From Diadophis punctatus similis (taxonomy: Eukaryota > Chordata > Lepidosauria > Squamata > Dipsadidae), in contig JALIGW010000003.1 in the NCBI GenBank assembly GCA_023053685.1, positions 50,549,996-50,613,995 of the forward strand: DNA of 64,000 nt. The letters run 5' to 3'. The translations under genes and the position numbers were made by a program. The number at the start of each line of letters is the position of its first letter. The stretch's first letter is position 1. This document shows, one piece after another, positions 21,096 through 31,127 of this stretch. Below the pieces are notes generated by a model. That model had not been told where the DNA came from, made no database searches, and saw nothing but the letters and a program-made list of their open reading frames with translations.

Positions 21096-24000
21096 TTAGT
21101 TTCTTGGTCTGAGTTTCATAGGATGGGTTCTCTGCAGGATAAGTCTCTGCTCATCTGCGGCCTTCTTGACTCGTGTCCAATGGATCCACGATTTAGATTC
21201 AGCAATCTTGATAGCTAGTGGAGATGACATGATTACAACATAGGGCCCCTTCCACCGCCCCACTAATTGTTCCTTCTTCCAATGTTTAACCCATACCCGA
21301 TCCCCTGGCATGAAGCTATGACATTTAGTAACTAATCTTGGAGGGGATTGTTCCAGTACATAGTTTTTCAGTTTCTCAACTTGTTTGTTTAGTTCCTGTA
21401 CCATTTCCATAGTCCATACTCCCCCCTTGTGGCCTAAATCGGGCCATCCTGCTAGATGTCGTCTGAGTAAAGTAGGAGGTCGCCCAAACATGAGTTCATA
21501 TGGTGATAAGTTATGTTTCCTCTTTGGAGCACTTCTAATGGCATATAGAGCAAGAGGAAGAGCATCAGGCCATTTCAAGTGTGTTTCTATACATATTTTG
21601 GTAATCCTCTCCTTTAGGGTGCGGTTCAATCTTTCACATGGGGCCGCGGATTGGGGGTGAAATGCTGAATGAAACCGCCAATGTACTCCAAGTGCCTTTG
21701 CCAAGGCCTGATTAATATGATGCACGAATTCAGGACCATTGTCAGATGAAATATAGGAAGGGCAACCATAACGTGGGATGAGGTCTTTCAATAACACCCT
21801 AGTTACCTCACGAGCCTTCTTAGTTTTTGTGGGATAGGCCTCCGGCCATCCAGTATATAAATCAACAATAACTAACATTGCATTGTAAAATCCACATCGA
21901 GGCATATCCGTAAAGTCCACCATCACAGTATCCATTGGATAATATGAGACAGGTATTGTTCCAGGGGGCAATAGAGGTCCTTGCCTGGGGTTCACTTTAG
22001 CACAGGTAACACATTGTGAGACTACCTTAGCAACAATTCCAGCTAGACCATCAATATAATAATCACGAGCTAATGCTGTTTCAAGCGCCGACTTCCCCAT
22101 ATGTGTTGCAGTATGTGAGGATTGCACTAACTGCCAAGTCACTGAATAAGGGACATAAATTCGCTTGTCTGGAAGAATATACCACCCCTCTCTTACTATA
22201 GCTTTAAGGTCATTCACTGCCTTTGCACATTCAGATCGAGAATATGACGGTTTAATACTTGGTGGCATAACCCCCAAATCCATAGCTACATGAATAGAAA
22301 GATCTGGTAATGGTTTATCAAATCTAAGTGCTGCAGCTCGTGCTTCAGAGTCGGCAGCCCTATTTCCTAGGACAACTCTATCATCTCCACGTTGATGTCC
22401 TTTGCAATGCATCACAGCTACTTTCTTTGGTTTCTGAACTGCATCTATTAAACGTTGAATTAAATGTCCATGCTGGATATATTTCCCTGCAGAGTCTCTG
22501 AAACCTCGTTCTTTATATACTGCACCATGTGCATGCAATGTCAAGAAAGCATATTTACTGTCTGTCCACACGTTCAACTTCTCCCCAGAAGCCCTTTCCA
22601 GGGCCCTAAGTAATGCCCATAATTCAGCCACTTGGGCGCTGACACCTTTGCCAAGGGATCCACTTTCTATGACTTTATCATCATCCACAATTGCATATCC
22701 AGCTACTCGCATCCCATTATGAATGTAACTAGAACCATCTGTGTACCAATAATAATCTGCATTCGATAAAGGCATATCTGTCAAATCTGGTCGAGTGGAA
22801 TACACACTTTCTAGTACTTGCAAACAATCATGCTGCAAATCCACATCTATGGGTAAAAGGGTAGCAGGATTCAGTTTATTTGACACAGTTAAGGTAACGT
22901 GAGGATTTTCTATCAACATTGCCTGATATTTCACCAATCGCTGGCTGCTAATCCACAAATGTCCTTTCTGATCTAAAATAGCTTGGACAGCATGAGGAGT
23001 ATGTACATTAACAGGGCAAGAAAAGGTAAGCTTGTTACAATCCTGCAACAATTCAGCAATAGCAGCTAGAGCTTTGAGACAATGTGGCCAGCCTTGAGCT
23101 ACCCCATCAAGCTGTTTAGAGAGGTAGGCAACAGGTTGCTGCCATTTACCAAGCTGCTGAGTCAAAACCCCTAAAGCCATATTCAATTTTGTGTCCACAT
23201 ACAAATTAAAAGGTTTGTCTAAATTCGGCAGAGCTAAGGCTGGTGCTTGTATTAAAGCTTTTTTAATCTCTACAAATGCATGCTGCTGCTCCTTCGTCCA
23301 CACAAAAGGATCTGCATTGCCCCCCTTCGTAGAAGCATATAAGGGGGCAGCCATCAAGGCAAAATTGGGAATCCATATGCGACAAAAGCCAGCCAAGCCT
23401 AAAAATCCTCTGAGCTGTCTCCTGTTAGTAGGTGCTGCAATGGCTAAGACTGCCTCTTTCCGCTCAGGTCCTAAAGCCCTCCTTCCGTGTTCAATATCAT
23501 ATCCTAAATATCGCACACATTTCTGCACCAATTGTGCCTTCTTTTTAGAGACACGATATCCACACTCTAACAACAATACAAACAGTGCCTTTGTATTCTC
23601 CCAACAAGTGTCTTCTGTCTGTCCAGTTACTAACACATCATCTACATATTGCAGCAAAGTATCCCCTTGCTGTATAGGTACATAGTATAATAAATCTCGA
23701 CCTAGGGCCGTCCCAAACAATGTTGGTGAATTTTTAAAACCTTGTGGAAGGCGGGTCCAGGTATATTGCATTTTTGTACCAGTAATTGGACTTTCCCATT
23801 CAAATGCGAACAAAGGTTGGCTCACTGGATGTATTGGAATAGTAAAGAAGGCATCTTTTAAGTCAATTACTGAAAACCACTTTGCCTGTGGTGGGATTAA
23901 GCTCAGGAGGGTGTATGGATTGGGCACTGCTGGATGTATTGTCACTGTCATGTTATTAACTACTCTAAGGTCTTGAACTGGTCGATATGAACCATCAGGC

Positions 24001-24644
24001 TTTTTAATTGGCAAAATAGGTGTATTCCATGGCGATTGTATAGGTACCAATATTCCTGCCTTCAGGTATTTCTGAATACACTCATAAATGGCAGCAATTG
24101 CTTCCCTAGAACATGGGCGCTGTCTAATGTGCACTGGGGTGGCTGAAGGTTTTACCTCTACTATGATGGGGGGGTGATGTGCTGCATACCCAGGGGGATT
24201 GTCCTCTGACCATAATCCTGGCACACCAAATTCCTTCCATTTGTCATCAAGAGGTTCCACTGGTCTGACTACCATTAATCTCCACATGGTATCTGGCTTG
24301 TGCTTAACTGTAATTGATTGTTGACCCTCATCAAAAGAAATGGTGGCCCCAAGTTTACTGAGCAAGTCCCTTCCCATAAGGGGTATTGGGCACTCAGGGA
24401 TATATAAGAATTCATGTTGGATTTCTGACCCTTTGAATATGCAGGTTACAGGTTTGAGGACTTGCCGCCCTATAACCTGGCCAGAGACCCCTTGTACTTG
24501 TATTTGATGTGGTCCTGGGGCAGTAATAAGATTATTCACCACCGATCTACCTGCCCCTGTATCAACCAGAAACGAAGTATTATGACCCCCAATATTCAGG
24601 GTAACCATAGGCTCAGGGGGGGTCTGTTCCAAGCCAGGTCCCCG
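21096..24644 (-). CDS. pol: retroviral Pol: protease, reverse transcriptase, RNase H, integrase
   Basis: About 1,180 codons after the gag stop, in the gag frame, with no own AUG required. Protease: VDTGAG active site and a later LMGRDLL block. Reverse transcriptase: LPQGFKNSPTLF and the catalytic YVDD. RNase H: WYTDGSS, ELWALLRALE, WTDSKYAF and CKGHQRGDDRV. Integrase: an HHCC-type zinc region (THMGK ... CVTCAK), then the D,D-35-E core seen as VDFTD, SSDNGPEF and CERLNRTLK, and a C-terminal GPY-like module (RWKGPYVV). Domain order is that of gammaretroviruses. All catalytic residues that can be judged by eye are present, and no frameshift was found. Confidence 0.92.
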   Translation of the reverse strand, partial: RGPGLEQTPPEPMVTLNIGGHNTSFLVDTGAGRSVVNNLITAPGPHQIQVQGVSGQVIGRQVLKPVTCIFKGSEIQHEFLYIPECPIPLMGRDLLSKLGATISFDEGQQSITVKHKPDTMWRLMVVRPVEPLDDKWKEFGVPGLWSEDNPPGYAAHHPPIIVEVKPSATPVHIRQRPCSREAIAAIYECIQKYLKAGILVPIQSPWNTPILPIKKPDGSYRPVQDLRVVNNMTVTIHPAVPNPYTLLSLIPPQAKWFSVIDLKDAFFTIPIHPVSQPLFAFEWESPITGTKMQYTWTRLPQGFKNSPTLFGTALGRDLLYYVPIQQGDTLLQYVDDVLVTGQTEDTCWENTKALFVLLLECGYRVSKKKAQLVQKCVRYLGYDIEHGRRALGPERKEAVLAIAAPTNRRQLRGFLGLAGFCRIWIPNFALMAAPLYASTKGGNADPFVWTKEQQHAFVEIKKALIQAPALALPNLDKPFNLYVDTKLNMALGVLTQQLGKWQQPVAYLSKQLDGVAQGWPHCLKALAAIAELLQDCNKLTFSCPVNVHTPHAVQAILDQKGHLWISSQRLVKYQAMLIENPHVTLTVSNKLNPATLLPIDVDLQHDCLQVLESVYSTRPDLTDMPLSNADYYWYTDGSSYIHNGMRVAGYAIVDDDKVIESGSLGKGVSAQVAELWALLRALERASGEKLNVWTDSKYAFLTLHAHGAVYKERGFRDSAGKYIQHGHLIQRLIDAVQKPKKVAVMHCKGHQRGDDRVVLGNRAADSEARAAALRFDKPLPDLSIHVAMDLGVMPPSIKPSYSRSECAKAVNDLKAIVREGWYILPDKRIYVPYSVTWQLVQSSHTATHMGKSALETALARDYYIDGLAGIVAKVVSQCVTCAKVNPRQGPLLPPGTIPVSYYPMDTVMVDFTDMPRCGFYNAMLVIVDLYTGWPEAYPTKTKKAREVTRVLLKDLIPRYGCPSYISSDNGPEFVHHINQALAKALGVHWRFHSAFHPQSAAPCERLNRTLKERITKICIETHLKWPDALPLALYAIRSAPKRKHNLSPYELMFGRPPTLLRRHLAGWPDLGHKGGVWTMEMVQELNKQVEKLKNYVLEQSPPRLVTKCHSFMPGDRVWVKHWKKEQLVGRWKGPYVVIMSSPLAIKIAESKSWIHWTRVKKAADEQRLILQRTHPMKLRPRN

Positions 24645-24647
24645 TCA
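24645..24647 (-). promoter_or_regulatory. gag-pol readthrough stop (UGA CGG)
   Basis: Gag's TGA is followed by CGG and pol continues in the same frame. About 8-10 nt downstream GGCTTG can pair with TGAGCC across a C-rich loop, in the place where a readthrough pseudoknot is known in gammaretroviruses. UGA-CGG is a recognised leaky context in other viruses. Readthrough is inferred. Confidence 0.7.
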
Positions 24648-26483
24648 GTCCGTCCATCCAGTGCCAGCCAATCCAATACCTGCTACCTCAGACTCTCTCT
24701 CAGAGCTGGGCATCCCCCTTCCAGCCTGTGCATATTGTGGATTCCATCCCCTAGCTAAATGCCTGGGTGGACCCCCTCTTCCTATAAAACCTCGACCAAA
24801 AGAGGGCCGGCCCCGCACAAATCGTCCTCTCATTAATCTGCGTGGGCATTCCCTCTGCCAATGACCCTCAGAGCCACAATGGGCACATTGATTGAATCCT
24901 AAAGTCTGTGTCCTCCCTTGCAATGCTACTGCTAACAATTCTGTTTTCTTCTGCATACGGGCATCTCTCTCCTTTTTCTCCACCTTATCCCTATTCACAA
25001 AAACTTTTCTTGCTACTTCCAGCAACTCCGTGGTATTCTTCCCTAATGCCCCCTCCAACTTCTGTAATTTCTTACGAATATCATCATAGCTCTGGGCAAT
25101 AAATCTTTCATTCAACATCCTCACATTATCAGGTGCTCTTGGATCAACCTGCGTATACAATTCATAGGCTTCAATCAACCTTTGGAGGAAGCTTTCCGGA
25201 CTCTCATCTGCCCCTTGGGTAATTAGAGCCGGTTTCGACATGTTCACCGGTGGTCGTCCTGCTTTCCTTAAAGCCTCTACTGTCAAATTCTGGTATTCAC
25301 GCAGCCTTGTCATTTGGGGCTGAATCTTAGGGTCCCATCCAGGATCCTGCTCAGGAGCCCTTTCTGCCAACTCCTGACCCAGATCCTGGATATTCGGAAA
25401 TCTATCTCTTATGCATCCCCTTACAGCTGCCTTCCACTTTTCCCTTTCTTCTGGCGTCAACAAAGCATTCATTAACTGTTGTATATCCTGCCAATTAGGA
25501 TTATGCGTCTGCATAATTGTCTGAAAAAGATCTGCCATTTCAGTCGGCTTAGCTGATAAAGGTCCGTAATGCTGCTTCCAATTCAAAAGATCAGTAGTTG
25601 AGAAGGGGACATACTGAAAACAAGGTCTGTACTCTAACACTCCCTGTGGATTCACAACTTGTTGATCCATTTGCCTTAAAGGAGCTACAAAACTGGGTCC
25701 GGTGGCCACATCTTCCTCTTCTCTTTCAGCCGCAACCCTTTCAGCTTCCGCTGCTGCCCTAGCTGCAGCCCTAGTTACTGGTCTCCCTGAAACATTCTCC
25801 CCCCTAGCTTCTTCATATTCCTCTTCACTAAAAGCACTCTCCTCTCTCCATTCCTCACGTTTTGCATTGCCATGTTTTTGCTTTGTCTGCTTTCTCCGAA
25901 CAGCCGAATCAACATCACCCCCTCCCTGCTTTCCCCCATCGGCTACACCACCAGCTGCTCCTGGGTGCCCTAGGGGGAGTGCAGGAGGGATCAAAGGTAT
26001 CGGCGCATACGGCGGGGGGTGTAAAATCTCTTCATCTCCCTGAACCAACACCTTCTTCCGAGTGGCAGAGACTCTAACTTCTGACACCTTCAAATCCTTA
26101 GTCTTTCCTACCGGCACCTTTAGCTTTTTTCCTCTTGGTCTAGCCACACATAAACGAACCATTTCAGCCTGACATTGCAACAGATCATCCGCTTTCTCAC
26201 TTACAGCATCTCCCCACTGATCTATATATGGAAATTGATTAGGGTATTTTTCCTCATTAGCTGCTATCACCGAAGTAAGATCATCAATAACTTGGTTTTT
26301 AAAGGTACCCTCCGGTGGCCACCCAACACCCATATGTGGCCATTGTTGTTCACACAAATAACGTAACCTATCCTTTGATACTTTTGGATAAGGAACCCTA
26401 TACTGAGCATGGTTGAAATAATCATCAAAGCCCTTAATCATGCATTCCAACGGAGTGCTGGGAATGCTGCTACCACCTCCCAT
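24645..26483 (-). CDS. gag: retroviral Gag polyprotein
   Basis: 612 codons. The N-terminus MGGGSS gives a Gly2 myristoylation signal (matrix). A PPPY late-domain motif (HPPPYAPIP) lies in the proline-rich region at about residue 153. A charged segment (EEYEEARGE...) follows. The capsid contains a major-homology-like block (QGADESPESFLQRL). The nucleocapsid has one CCHC knuckle, CAHCGSEGHWQREC (C-x2-C-x4-H-x4-C), and an Arg/Gly-rich tail. The frame ends at TGA (24645-24647) and pol continues in the same frame. It appears fully open. The AUG is preceded by a leader of about 400 nt after the primer binding site. Confidence 0.92.
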   Translation of the reverse strand: MGGGSSIPSTPLECMIKGFDDYFNHAQYRVPYPKVSKDRLRYLCEQQWPHMGVGWPPEGTFKNQVIDDLTSVIAANEEKYPNQFPYIDQWGDAVSEKADDLLQCQAEMVRLCVARPRGKKLKVPVGKTKDLKVSEVRVSATRKKVLVQGDEEILHPPPYAPIPLIPPALPLGHPGAAGGVADGGKQGGGDVDSAVRRKQTKQKHGNAKREEWREESAFSEEEYEEARGENVSGRPVTRAAARAAAEAERVAAEREEEDVATGPSFVAPLRQMDQQVVNPQGVLEYRPCFQYVPFSTTDLLNWKQHYGPLSAKPTEMADLFQTIMQTHNPNWQDIQQLMNALLTPEEREKWKAAVRGCIRDRFPNIQDLGQELAERAPEQDPGWDPKIQPQMTRLREYQNLTVEALRKAGRPPVNMSKPALITQGADESPESFLQRLIEAYELYTQVDPRAPDNVRMLNERFIAQSYDDIRKKLQKLEGALGKNTTELLEVARKVFVNRDKVEKKERDARMQKKTELLAVALQGRTQTLGFNQCAHCGSEGHWQRECPRRLMRGRFVRGRPSFGRGFIGRGGPPRHLARGWNPQYAQAGRGMPSSERESEVAGIGLAGTGWTD

Positions 26484-26882
26484 CCTAGCACACAGTCACC
26501 GGCCGCCAGCCCCGGAATATCACGGTCACTGGACGGAACCTCGGCAACGACCCTTCCCACACAACCTAACACGGCTTCGTTAGGACTTCAGTCCCGAGCC
26601 GAAGGGAGAGATCAGGTCCCTTCTTCTATCTTCAAATGAGATAGGTAAACACATTTACATATACTCGCCTGAGATGTCTCGTCCTGGCCAGGAATCAGTT
26701 CAGACCCCTTTCCTTCCCTCAAGGGTTCTTGGACTTGCCTTCAGCACCGTCGGCCCCCTGGAGGTGTCACTGCCGTCTCCCGGAGGTAGAACCCCCGTGG
26801 CGCCTGGAGAATGTTCAGAAGTGGCCCCTCCCAGGGTCCAAGGGGATCAGGCAGCCCTCAGCGCAATAGCGCCTCGCTTAAC

Positions 26883-26900
26883 GTCCCATCTGGGGTGCCA
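26883..26900 (-). other. primer binding site, tRNA-Arg type
   Basis: On the minus strand, four bases after the LTR comes TGGCACCCCAGATGGGAC. Its complement, GTCCCATCTGGGGTGCCA, matches my recollection of the 3' end (T-arm, acceptor and CCA) of tRNA-Arg(CCT). TGG start and position fit a retroviral PBS. Confidence 0.8.
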
Positions 26901-26904
26901 AAGC

Positions 26905-27413
26905 TGTTGTAGAATGAATCAGGACACTAAGCAAGCACTTGTACAGAAGGAAAGGTTTATTGATATGCGCAGGTTCAAAGCAAATGCAAAGGCCTGAACC
27001 CTGAACACTAGACAAGACCAGATTCTTATACCCTGGTTTACGTATGTATTTCCTATGCCCATGTATGGTATACAATGAGGCAAACTTATCTTAAAATAAA
27101 AGAAGGAACTGGGAACAGACAGTTAAGCATATAAGACATATTAGCACAGATGTTTCCCAACTGTGGTTTATCCTTGACATTTGTTTTAAGGAACAATACA
27201 ACGGCTCACACAATACTGTAGACATAGCAAAAGCTCTTTCTCATGGTCAGCATATCTAAAAAGGATACATATATTAATTAGGGCTGACAGGGCAGTTCCT
27301 TTCTGCAGAACTAATGGATATTGAGATACGTGTTTACTTGGCTTGCCTTGTAACATTGTCCGAACTTTGTCAGGCCTGGTTTTGGGGCATAATTGATTGT
27401 AGCCCCTACTTTA
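26905..27413 (-). repeat. ERV 5' LTR
   Basis: Same 509-bp sequence as 17646-18154 by eye, with the TATAAG box at 27025-27030 and AATAAA at 26956-26961. As the 5' LTR it would carry the promoter for proviral transcription on the minus strand. Confidence 0.92.
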
Positions 27414-27667
27414 CTTTAACCTTAGACCAGGGGTCCCCAAACTTGGCAACTTTAAGACTTCTGGACTTCAATTCCCAGAATTCTGGGAGTTGAAGTCCAC
27501 AAGTCTTAAAGTTGTCAAGTTTGAAGACCTCTGCCTTAGACTGTCTACTGTTGACCTCACCCCATTCCTGTCCTAATGTTCCCATGTACTCAAAATCATC
27601 TCATGTATACATGTTTATACTTTTACTGTAATCTTATATATGCTTGACAAAATAATAAATAAATAAA
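27414..27667 (+). mobile_element. 3' end of the LINE interrupted by the ERV
   Basis: Continues the open frame broken at 17641, reaches a stop codon near 27577, and ends in a short 3' UTR with an AATAAATAAATAAAA tail. It is itself interrupted by a hAT MITE (27428-27533). Confidence 0.75.
27428..27533. mobile_element. 106-bp palindromic hAT MITE nested in the LINE
   Basis: CAGGGGTCCCCAAACTTGGC ... AGACCTCTG, flanked by the exact TSD CCTTAGAC (27420-27427 and 27534-27541). Same family as 14830-14964. Confidence 0.85.
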
Positions 27668-27837
27668 AAATAAGCCAGTCTCTTCCAAGAGGCATGCCTT
27701 GCCGCATGTCTTGCCTCACACAACGCCTCATGCTTTCTTTCTGATTTCTAATTGAAATCTGAAAAGGAGGGTGGGGGGAGGGTTTAGCGGCGAGCCTTGC
27801 CGCTAAACAACCCTACCCTGGATTATCCAAATTCCAA

Positions 27838-28028
27838 ATCCTCTAAAATGCAGTGCAACTGCCTTTAGGCGCAATCCCATCCTCGAACATCTTCCGCTTC
27901 CGGTCAAGGTCGTGAAAAAGTTGGTGTTTTGCCGTGTTCTTTTTTCCCCCACCGCCGTTATAAACTTATTCCCGGCTGGAAGGAGAGAGAATAATAATAC
28001 GACTGGAGAAATCAGGAGTTCAAACCAG
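27838..28028 (+). promoter_or_regulatory. HPDL: probable HPDL promoter and 5' untranslated exon
   Basis: A GC-richer island contains tandem ETS-like sites (cttccgcttccggtcaagg, about 27888-27906). A strong splice donor, CCAG|GTGAGA, is at 28028/28029. The HPDL coding exon 4 kb downstream starts with a 3' splice acceptor (ttttgtag at 32038-32045), so a 5' UTR exon upstream is required. This is the best candidate I see; the transcription start is inferred. Confidence 0.45.
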
Positions 28029-28578
28029 GTGAGAGGCGAGGGAGTGGATGCAGGGAGTCTCTGCCGGGCGGCAGCAGATGGAATCAGCACGCGGCAAGGG
28101 CGCCCGATGGGGAAGCGGCACGAAAAGAGGAAATAATTACGCTGCCGAATAAAAAGAATACGAGTAAAAAAAAAAGCAATTCTTATTTTTTCGATTGAGA
28201 ATGAGGAGTTGGGAGTGGAATGGTTTGGATAAAACATGATTCTTAGATTTCTTGCGGGTGGGGGACCCTTTCTTTTTGCAACTTGTTCTCTTGAGGAAAC
28301 GTGTTTTATTTTTAAAGATAGGAAGTATTTTAAAATGCAACATGTTTTCATCTTTCATCTCTTCTACCGATCGGTCTAAGCAACTTGAAAGGCAACATGC
28401 TTGTCGAGAAAACTCTTCTTTTTAAAGGAGCAGCTTGTATATATTTCTTACTTGTAAGTAAGCCCAGAATCTGTTTTCCTCAAACAGTCAAAGAAATGGT
28501 AACTCTAAAGAAAGTAAACCAGCATCAAGTAATATGACCAAATAAAAGTAATATTTAAAATGACAATTTAGATTTAGA

Positions 28579-29447
28579 TTTATTATTAGAGTTGGAAGGG
28601 ACCTTGTAGGTCATCTAGTCCAACCCCCTGCTCAAGCAGGGGTTCCTACACCATTTGAGACAGCTGGCAGTCCAGTCTCTCCTTGAAGGTTGCAAGTGTT
28701 GGGGCTCTCACAACCTCCGCTGGCAAGCTGTTCCGCTGGTTGATTGCTCTCACCATCAGAAAGTTTCTCCTCACTTCCAGGTTGAATCTCTCCTTGGTCA
28801 GCTTCCATCCGTTATTCCTTGTTTGGCTTTCTGGTGCCATAGAGAACAGCCTGACCCCCTCCTCTCTGTGGCATCCCCTCAAGTATTGGAACACTGCTAT
28901 CATGTCACCCCTGGTCCTTCTCTTCGCCAGATTGGCCAAGCTCAGTTCCTGCAACCGCTCTTTGTTGTATGTTTTATTTTCCAGACCCTTTATCATTCTG
29001 GTTGCTCTCTTCTGCACTTTTTCTAGGGTTTCAATGTCTTTTTTGTAGTGTGGTGACCAAAACTGGGTGCAGTACTCTAGGTGTGGTCTGACCAAGGCTT
29101 TATAGAGTGGTACTAGTACCTCTCTGGTCCTTGATTATATCCCTCTATTTATGCAGCTCAGGACTGCGTTGGCCTTTTTGGCTGCTGCTGCACACTGCTG
29201 GCTCATATTAAGTTGGCTGTCTACCAAGACTCCAAGATCCCTCTCACAATCGCTGCTATTGAGTGTGGTTTCGCCCAGTTTGTATGTGTATTTTTTATTC
29301 TTCTTACCTAGGTGTAGAATTTTACTTTTCTCCGTGTTACATTTCATTTTATTGGTTTGGGCCTAGTGTTCGAGTCTGTCAAGGTCCCTCTGGATTTTGA
29401 GTCTGTCCTCTGGGGTTTTATTGCACTGTATTTTATTGCACTGTGAC
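28579..29447 (-). mobile_element. CR1 LINE 3' fragment
   Basis: The plus-strand start, gagttggaagggaccttgtaggtcat, is the reverse complement of the well-known CR1 3' end. Minus frames 29135-29347 (KSKILHLGKKN, ERDLGVLVDSQLN) and 28646-29095 ([37 protein letters not shown]) encode the CR1 reverse transcriptase C-terminus, in two frames separated by a frameshift or stop near 29100-29135. Inactive, 5'-truncated. Confidence 0.88.
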
Positions 29448-29908
29448 AGGACAGAGCCACGCATTACTGCCCACTTCCCAGAGAGCTGCTTGAAGATGAC
29501 TGTTGTATTATTCACTATCACCACAATCCCCCACTAAAGTCTACGTTTTTGGTTCATGGTGTATCTGAAGAAATGTAACTGTAGGAGAGGAAGCTTCAAA
29601 GCCAAGAAAATAGCCGTGAAAGTCCAGTGTGTCAAATGAGTCTAAAGGTCAGGAGGTGACATGTGAGGAAATTCCAAACCAAACATCTGGCCCATAAACA
29701 CTACAGTTTCAGCGTTTCAGTCTGAAGGATTATCTTTAGTACAATTTCAGATATAGGCATCTGAACAAGAAATCAATTGGCTCAGCCACAGAACATAACG
29801 AGGGCATTGGGATCACATAGCTCTGAGCTACATAAAGGGCATCCTATAGGATGTGAATCTAGAGTCAGAGCAGCTTCTGGTATTTGCTTTAAGATACATA
29901 GCACGAGA
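29448..29908. other. intergenic, nothing recognised
   Basis: No exon, RNA gene or clear repeat was seen between the CR1 fragment and the SINE. Confidence 0.4.
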
Positions 29909-30140
29909 TAGCAATAGCACTTAGACTTATATCCCGCTTCATAGTGCTTTACAGCCCTCTCTAAGCGGTTTACAGAGTTCAGCATATTGCCCCCAACAAT
30001 CTGGGTCCTCATTTTACCAACCTCAGAAGGATGGAAGGCTGAGTCAACCTTGAGCCTGGTGAGATTTGAACAGCTGAACTGCAGCTAGCAGTCAGCTGAA
30101 GTAGCCTGCAGTGCTGCACTCTAACCACTGCGCCACCTCG
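29909..30140 (-). mobile_element. tRNA-derived SINE (Sauria type), inverted
   Basis: Reverse complement of the element at 9298-9536: it ends (plus strand) ctctaaccactgcgccacctcgg and begins atagcaatagcacttagactta. Shared internal phrases include caacaatctgggtcctcattttacc. Confidence 0.78.
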
Positions 30141-31127
30141 GATCATATAATCGGATCATGTCTGACTGATTCTGGAGGGCGCAACGGTGTCTTATGCCCC
30201 CCCCCCCGTTTTGATCAATAAAATGGTTCCAACAGAGATAAATATATTCACTTATATACCAATGGGAAGTAAGGTTGAAGGATGGCTCAAAATAGTAGTG
30301 GAGAAATGAAATGAACCTAATAAATAAAATGGAGATTAGATTCTTTTCCTCCCTGTCTTTTAAAAGACTCCAGGGCCAAACCGGTTTCATCTATTTGCCT
30401 AATTCCATAGAATCCTCCTCACCAGCTGGCAGCACAGTCCAAGGATAGCCTTAGCAAACAATTTGCAAAATTGCAACTTTTCATCCTCTTATCAGTTGAT
30501 GACCTGAATATTCCCTCTTCCTTTGCCTAATAATAGAACTAATCCCAGTTACGCTGATAAGGACCTAGGATTTCCTGTCTTGTAGCCCCCAACTTGTGTA
30601 AAAAATCTTTGCTTTCCTATTGTTCAAAGTCCCTCTTTCTTGTAAAGCTGGCATCCATGATTGTTGTTATGTTCCTTCTTGACGGGATCCATGGCAAAGT
30701 GTACTTCTAAAAAGAATAAACTTTACATAATAATATCCATGTTTATATTGTCATATATAAAAATGCACCATATCACTGTACATGAATTTCTCTGGCTGCT
30801 TGGGGGGTGGGCCTGAGTGGTGTAAATGTCCACACAGCAGGAGCCAAGACACTTTGTTCATAGCTGCTGTGATAGTTTTGCTGTTTCTGTGTTTCACCAA
30901 TTGTGCATTCTGTTATCTCTGAATGTCCTGTTTCTCTCCTTTTCTGTGAGGAATATTCTGGGATAGGGTTACAAAGTGAGCAAAAAGAATTTAAGACATA
31001 CGTTTTCTTTATTGTGTTTGAAAACAGTGTTTCTTAAAGAATGGAAAGTGAATTGCTGGTTTTGGCAGGACTGAATGCCTGGACAAGTTCTTGCAGTTCT
31101 CTTTTGGCAAGGTTACCGTATTTTTCA
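30141..31127. other. intergenic, nothing recognised
   Basis: Contains a poly-C run (about 30198-30207). No gene-like sequence was found. Confidence 0.4.

Larger units (their letters stand above)
17646..27413 (-). mobile_element. complete endogenous retrovirus (gamma/epsilon-like), 9.8 kb provirus
   Basis: Order on the minus strand: 5' LTR (26905-27413), primer binding site, leader, gag (24645-26483), in-frame pol (21096-24644), env (18152-20875), polypurine tract and 3' LTR (17646-18154). The flanking 4-bp duplication is CTTT on the plus strand (17642-17645 and 27414-27417). The two LTRs are both 509 bp and no difference was found by eye. Gag and pol share a frame separated by one stop codon; env is a separate open frame. 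No frameshift was seen. The layout, the single CCHC knuckle and the gag-pol stop are typical of class I (gamma/epsilon) retroviruses. The insertion lies inside an older LINE between SELENOP2 and HPDL. Confidence 0.93.

Noticed and set aside
24645..24647. Gag stop codon as an inactivating mutation of the provirus
   Set aside because: The stop sits exactly at the gag/pol boundary with pol in frame and a leaky context, as expected for readthrough retroviruses.
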